In this document: in pieces, positions 28,036-32,136 of the stretch
Position numbering within the stretch: the first letter of the stretch is position 1
Layout: every line of letters starts with the position of its first letter
DNA from: Cytophagales bacterium
Lineage (GTDB): Bacteria > Bacteroidota > Bacteroidia > Cytophagales > VRUD01
Length of the DNA stretch: 32,136 nt
Reading direction: 5' to 3'
NCBI GenBank assembly: GCA_019456305.1
Contig: VRUD01000051.1
Coordinates: 1-32,136 of the forward strand
The notes under the pieces: generated by a model
Databases searched by the model: none
What the model was told of the DNA's origin: nothing
Seen by the model: the letters and a program-made list of their open reading frames with translations, nothing else
Translations under genes and position numbers: made by a program

Positions 28036-31000
28036 ATGAAAAAAAGAAATTTCACATATTGCTTTAAAGAGGTTTTTCCTGTATTGTTGGGAATAATATT
28101 TTGTTATGGTACTGGCTGGACACAGGTTAGCATCACCAGCTTTGCTCCCGGTACGATAAGCGCAGGTACCAAAAGTGTATTGACCATTGATGGCAGCGGA
28201 TTCGGCACAGGAGGACCAACAAGCACCAAGTATGTGGAATTCAGGAATGCTGATGATGGTGGCGCTACTTATGTTAAACCTATTACTTCAGAGTACATTT
28301 TATGGACTGATGCTCAAATTCAGGTAGAAGTACCTTCCGATGCAGGTACAGGCACTTTTCGCGTTAGAAATGGCGGATCAACAGGCACTTCCCCTAGCTC
28401 TCTGACAGTAACCTTTTCTTACCTGAATGTAACTTCCGGAGGGCTCACATACCAGCCCGATCATATTGATGATAACGCAGCCGGTGGTTATACCTGGCGA
28501 ATGTTTACTGACTTCGATGCCAATGCCGGAGCTAACAATGCATTTCTGAGAGCTTTAGAAACATGGAGATGCGCTACTTATATTAATTGGGATGTAGGCG
28601 CTGTTACTACTGTGGATAATATAGCAAGTGACGGTATAAATATATGCCGGTTTGATAATGGTGGAGAATTACCTGCCGGAGTGTTGGGAAGGGCTACCAG
28701 CAGATGGACGGCATGTGACCCCGGAGGTGGATATGAATGGTGGGTATATGAATTAGATATTGTTTTTGATGATGGTACGGCCTGGGACTTTACCCCCCCG
28801 GCAACATGTTCCAATTTCGAATTTGAGGCAGTTGCCCTGCATGAACTGGGCCATGCCCACCAATTAGGCCATGTTATTGATGGTGCTGATGTTATGCATT
28901 ATGCTGTCGGATGCGGAGCCGCTACAATCACGCTTAACGCCAATAACACTGCAGGTGGCAATGCAGTAATGGCAAACAGCACGGCAGCCAACAACTGTCC
29001 TGAAAGCCCAATGATCGCCTTGAGTGCTGGTAATTGCGCATTGGCGTGTATCGGAAGTGAGCCGGCAAATGATGCCGCCTGCACTCCTACTGCCTTGCCG
29101 GTTGACGGCACTTGTGTCACTGCACAAACAAACTATTGCGCTACTTCCGAAGGTTACACTTTTGGGTGTGCTATAACAGATAATACGGTATGGTATCAGT
29201 TTACAATTACCGGTGTAAATGACAAATTGGATGTTACTTTTACCAACTCCACTATAGGTCCTGATGTTGAACTGGCGCTGTTCGATAATACGGGCTGCAG
29301 CCCTCCTACGGGTATAATGTCTGCATGTGGGGATACCTCCTCTGCTTTTCAGTTTGAAGGAGTTTCAGCCGGAGCTTCTCCATATTTATTAAGCGTTACC
29401 ACATCAAGCGCCAATGAAGGAGATTTTGATATATGTGCTACAGAATCTGCTGACCCGTGTCTGGGCGCTGAACCGGTCAATGATGCTATCTGCAGTTCCA
29501 CTGCATTACCTCTGACCGGCGCTTGTGTTACCAGTCAAACCAACAAGTGTGCTACGCTGGACCTTACGTTTGGTTGCTCTACCACCGACCACACTGTGTG
29601 GTACACATTTACGGTTACGGGCGGGCTTGACCAAGTTGATATTACTTTTGCCAATGAAACCTTTGGAGGGGATGTTGAGCTAATGTTATTTGACGGAGCT
29701 TGTGGCGCAGCTACCGGAGTGACTTCTCAGTGTGATACTTCTAGTAACTTGTTCCGGTTTTACCCACTTACCGGTGGTACTACTTACTGGCTGAGTGTTT
29801 CCACAGCAGATGCAGATACGGGCAACTTTGACATTTGCGCTACAGAATCTGTTAACACTTGCACAGGAAATCAGCCCGCTAACGACAATGCCTGCAGTTT
29901 TGTTACATTACCGGTTGACAGCACTTGTGTAACAGGGCAAACCAATAATTGTGCAACCTCACAGGGCTATACTACAGGTTGCCTTACTTCTCCCTATACA
30001 GTGTGGTATCAGTTCACGTTAGGTGCAACAGCTTCAGTATTTAATGTTACCTTTGAAAATTACTCACTTGGAAGCAATGTGGAAGTAGCCGTTTATGATA
30101 ATGTTTGCGGAGGGCCTACAGGTATCTCATCAAGCTGTGGCTCACCTGGGGGCATGTTTATTTTTTCAGGATTATCACCACTCACTACTTACCTGCTTGC
30201 TGTTTCCACGGTCATCGCAGATACAGGTGGTTATGATATATGCTCATGGGAATCTATTGACTGCTCTGTCAGCCAGCCTTCCAATGATTCTATTTGCAAT
30301 GCTTTAGCGGTACCTGTGGATGGAACCTGTCTCACAGGACAAACCAATATCTGCGCTACACCGGATTTCAGCTCAGGTTGTGTGGATACATTAGTCGCTT
30401 CAGTCTGGTTTTCTTTTTCCATAACCACTCCTGCCAACAGAGCTTATTTTACATTCCAGAATTATACATGGTCAGCTTCCACAAAGGTGCAAACATTATT
30501 AGCAGCAGGGCCATGTAATTCAAATCCATTAAGTGTTTTATACGCTTTATGTGGCAGCCCTTCTGATACCTTTTGGTTTCCGGTAAATCTTGTTTCCGGA
30601 AATACTTATTACGTAATGGTTGCTACAGATACATTATCAACCGGCAATTTTGATATCTGCGGAAGGGAATATGAAGTACCTCCTGCCACCATCACAGGCC
30701 CGGAGCAGGATTGCCCTGGAGCTATCCCTATATGCGGTCCAACATATTATGAAATAAACGCATATTCGGGTATCGGTACGGTGCAGGAAGTTTTTAATAC
30801 CTGTTTGGGAGATGGCATCCAAATCACGGGTGAAAATAATTCGGTCTGGTACACCTTTACCGTTCAGGATAATGGTGACGGAGATATAGATTCTTTGTAT
30901 TTTATCATAAATACTGTAGATCTTTATGACTGGGCATTGTTTGATATTACTACAATAGGATGTGCAGGTATCCCTACAGCGACTCCTGTAAGATGTGCAT

Positions 31001-32136
31001 TTTCGAATACAGTAGGGCCTACAGGAGCTAGTGTTGCTCCTGCTCAACCTAAACTCCCTCCAATAAGCAGCGGGCAGATGGGTTCACCTACGATACCCGG
31101 CATACAGGTAACCGAAGGTGAAATATATGCATTGATCATTGATAACTGGTTTGGAAATAATAACGGATATGAATTAAATTTCTGGGGAGATGCTATTATC
31201 TGGGATAATACCCCTCCAAACATGACCGGAGCTGCTTCATGTGCTACCAATGTTATTATTTTGACTTTTGATGAACAAGTTAATTGCGACAGCATTGTTT
31301 CAGGAGAATTTAAATTGACCAACATCACTACAGGTACTGATTATTCTTCTGCCATAACTTCAGTAGCCGGATTCGGTTGTCCTGGTGGAGGCGGTGGGCA
31401 AACCACACAGATAAGCATTACACATAATGGTATGTTCCCTACAGGTACTTATGCACTGGAAATTAACCTGGGCGTACTGGAAGATATGTGCGGGAATAAA
31501 GCCATTGTTGGAGATACCGTAACGTTCAGCTATCTGCTGCCTCCGATATTTACCGCAAATTTTGATACAATCTGTACCAGCGGGGAAGCAGTGACACTTA
31601 CCACTGATGTTGGCCAGGGTGTTTATCAGGGCTCACCGCCATCAGGCCTTACTTTTACACTTAATCCTGGCGCCATTACAAATTCTACAGGTATCTTTAC
31701 AGTTTACCCAACTGCAACAACCACCTATACAGTGGATGTAACTTATGGCGGATGCACTAAATCGGCAAGTCTCAATATTACATTAATAGACAATATAGTT
31801 GTTACCATTAATCCCGTTGATCCGCAAATTTGCAGTGGAACTACTACCTTGTCCGCTTCAACTACAGTAAGTGGAAACCCTTGTGGTAGCTGCACTTTTT
31901 CATGGAGCACAGGAGAAACTACATCATCAATAACTGTAGGGCCTGGCACTTATTGGGTTACTTCATCTACAGCAGAAGGCTGTGCAAGCAATAACACAGA
32001 TACATCTATTGTTTCACTCGCATCAGCAGGATCTGCAGGAGTTTGTAATATATGGTATGTATCACCGGCCGGAGGAGGTGATGGTAAAACCAAATTAACA
32101 CCTGCTACGTTAACAGCCGCTTTGGATTCGGCAATA
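28036..32136 (+). CDS. Giant secreted metzincin-type metalloprotease with adhesin-like repeats, partial at right edge
   Basis: An unbroken frame of 1367 codons runs from the ATG at 28036 to the last base. It has a signal peptide (to about residue 30, TGWTQ), an IPT/TIG-like beta domain (about 30-130, with LTIDGSGFG), then a metzincin domain with the zinc site HELGHAHQLGH (269-279) and a Met-turn DVMHY (285-289). The third histidine is present, although the usual Gly at position 8 is Gln. Four repeats of about 134 residues follow (starting near 340, 476, 610 and 746), each with PxNDxxC...LPVDGTCVTxQTN..CAT....VWYxFT...DVELxLFD....FDICATE, then a divergent fifth (about 890-1000) and Big/Ig-like domains (about 1056-1340). 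It is probably surface-bound or secreted by the type IX system; the sorting domain would be off-window. Confidence 0.88.
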   Translation, partial: MKKRNFTYCFKEVFPVLLGIIFCYGTGWTQVSITSFAPGTISAGTKSVLTIDGSGFGTGGPTSTKYVEFRNADDGGATYVKPITSEYILWTDAQIQVEVPSDAGTGTFRVRNGGSTGTSPSSLTVTFSYLNVTSGGLTYQPDHIDDNAAGGYTWRMFTDFDANAGANNAFLRALETWRCATYINWDVGAVTTVDNIASDGINICRFDNGGELPAGVLGRATSRWTACDPGGGYEWWVYELDIVFDDGTAWDFTPPATCSNFEFEAVALHELGHAHQLGHVIDGADVMHYAVGCGAATITLNANNTAGGNAVMANSTAANNCPESPMIALSAGNCALACIGSEPANDAACTPTALPVDGTCVTAQTNYCATSEGYTFGCAITDNTVWYQFTITGVNDKLDVTFTNSTIGPDVELALFDNTGCSPPTGIMSACGDTSSAFQFEGVSAGASPYLLSVTTSSANEGDFDICATESADPCLGAEPVNDAICSSTALPLTGACVTSQTNKCATLDLTFGCSTTDHTVWYTFTVTGGLDQVDITFANETFGGDVELMLFDGACGAATGVTSQCDTSSNLFRFYPLTGGTTYWLSVSTADADTGNFDICATESVNTCTGNQPANDNACSFVTLPVDSTCVTGQTNNCATSQGYTTGCLTSPYTVWYQFTLGATASVFNVTFENYSLGSNVEVAVYDNVCGGPTGISSSCGSPGGMFIFSGLSPLTTYLLAVSTVIADTGGYDICSWESIDCSVSQPSNDSICNALAVPVDGTCLTGQTNICATPDFSSGCVDTLVASVWFSFSITTPANRAYFTFQNYTWSASTKVQTLLAAGPCNSNPLSVLYALCGSPSDTFWFPVNLVSGNTYYVMVATDTLSTGNFDICGREYEVPPATITGPEQDCPGAIPICGPTYYEINAYSGIGTVQEVFNTCLGDGIQITGENNSVWYTFTVQDNGDGDIDSLYFIINTVDLYDWALFDITTIGCAGIPTATPVRCAFSNTVGPTGASVAPAQPKLPPISSGQMGSPTIPGIQVTEGEIYALIIDNWFGNNNGYELNFWGDAIIWDNTPPNMTGAASCATNVIILTFDEQVNCDSIVSGEFKLTNITTGTDYSSAITSVAGFGCPGGGGGQTTQISITHNGMFPTGTYALEINLGVLEDMCGNKAIVGDTVTFSYLLPPIFTANFDTICTSGEAVTLTTDVGQGVYQGSPPSGLTFTLNPGAITNSTGIFTVYPTATTTYTVDVTYGGCTKSASLNITLIDNIVVTINPVDPQICSGTTTLSASTTVSGNPCGSCTFSWSTGETTSSITVGPGTYWVTSSTAEGCASNNTDTSIVSLASAGSAGVCNIWYVSPAGGGDGKTKLTPATLTAALDSAI

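Noticed and set aside
28578-31949. Many minus-strand open frames opposite the metzincin gene
   Set aside because: They are shadows of a single uninterrupted plus-strand frame with recognisable domains.

Overview
The window looks like chromosomal DNA of a Bacteroidota bacterium, AT-rich and probably an uncultured lineage. The evidence is family content and gene order: a flippase, dUTPase, sugar nucleotidyltransferase, TPR, DUF4292 lipoprotein, EnvC-like, tatA, gatA, lytic transglycosylase series; mutL followed by two rhomboid proteases; a NagZ glycosidase fused to a serine beta-lactamase-like domain; large secreted mosaic adhesins/proteases; and promoter boxes of the TAnnTTTG type.

Layout. 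1-1549 (minus): the 5' part of a secreted RCC1/leucine-rich/Ig-like protein running off the left edge, preceded by a truncated paralogue. 1573-1887 (minus): an antitoxin-like gene followed by the last codons of a deleted ParE-type toxin. 1965-2972 (plus): a radical SAM protein, convergent with a PlsC-type acyltransferase (3050-3592). 3739-16770 (minus): an outer-membrane barrel protein and then the long envelope series (mltD-like, gatA, tatA, an AAA ATPase flanked by a MITE, envC-like, DUF4292, TPR, a 43-residue ORF, nucleotidyltransferase, dut, flippase). 16984-18322: an intact HigB/HigA-type toxin-antitoxin pair on plus and fragments of degraded HigBA modules on minus. 18506-23538 (minus): crotonase, two rhomboids, mutL and a small membrane protein. 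23609-26758 (plus): the NagZ/beta-lactamase fusion. 27073-32136 (plus): two small secreted proteins and a giant metzincin mosaic protein that runs off the right edge.

The housekeeping genes point to cell-envelope upkeep: peptidoglycan cleavage and recycling (mltD-like, EnvC-like, NagZ fusion), polysaccharide precursor synthesis and export, Tat export, phospholipid acylation, and secreted surface proteins. gatA, dut and mutL add tRNA amidation, dUTP removal and mismatch repair.

The most unusual property is the density of short palindromic and heptamer-repeat elements. Some are ordinary intergenic elements, including two MITE-like units with clean terminal inverted repeats and target-site duplications (9205-9461 with 8-bp AATAGGTT; 14485-14642 with 4-bp AGTT). 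Many others lie in frame inside genes: twice in mutL (once beside the ATP-binding motif), in the NagZ fusion signal peptide and linker, in two secreted-protein leaders, in the mltD-like linker, and in the C-terminus of a small membrane protein. This resembles the protein-coding palindromic elements of Rickettsia, but here with several unrelated sequence families in one 32-kb stretch. No rRNA, tRNA, CRISPR array or recognisable transposase gene was seen.
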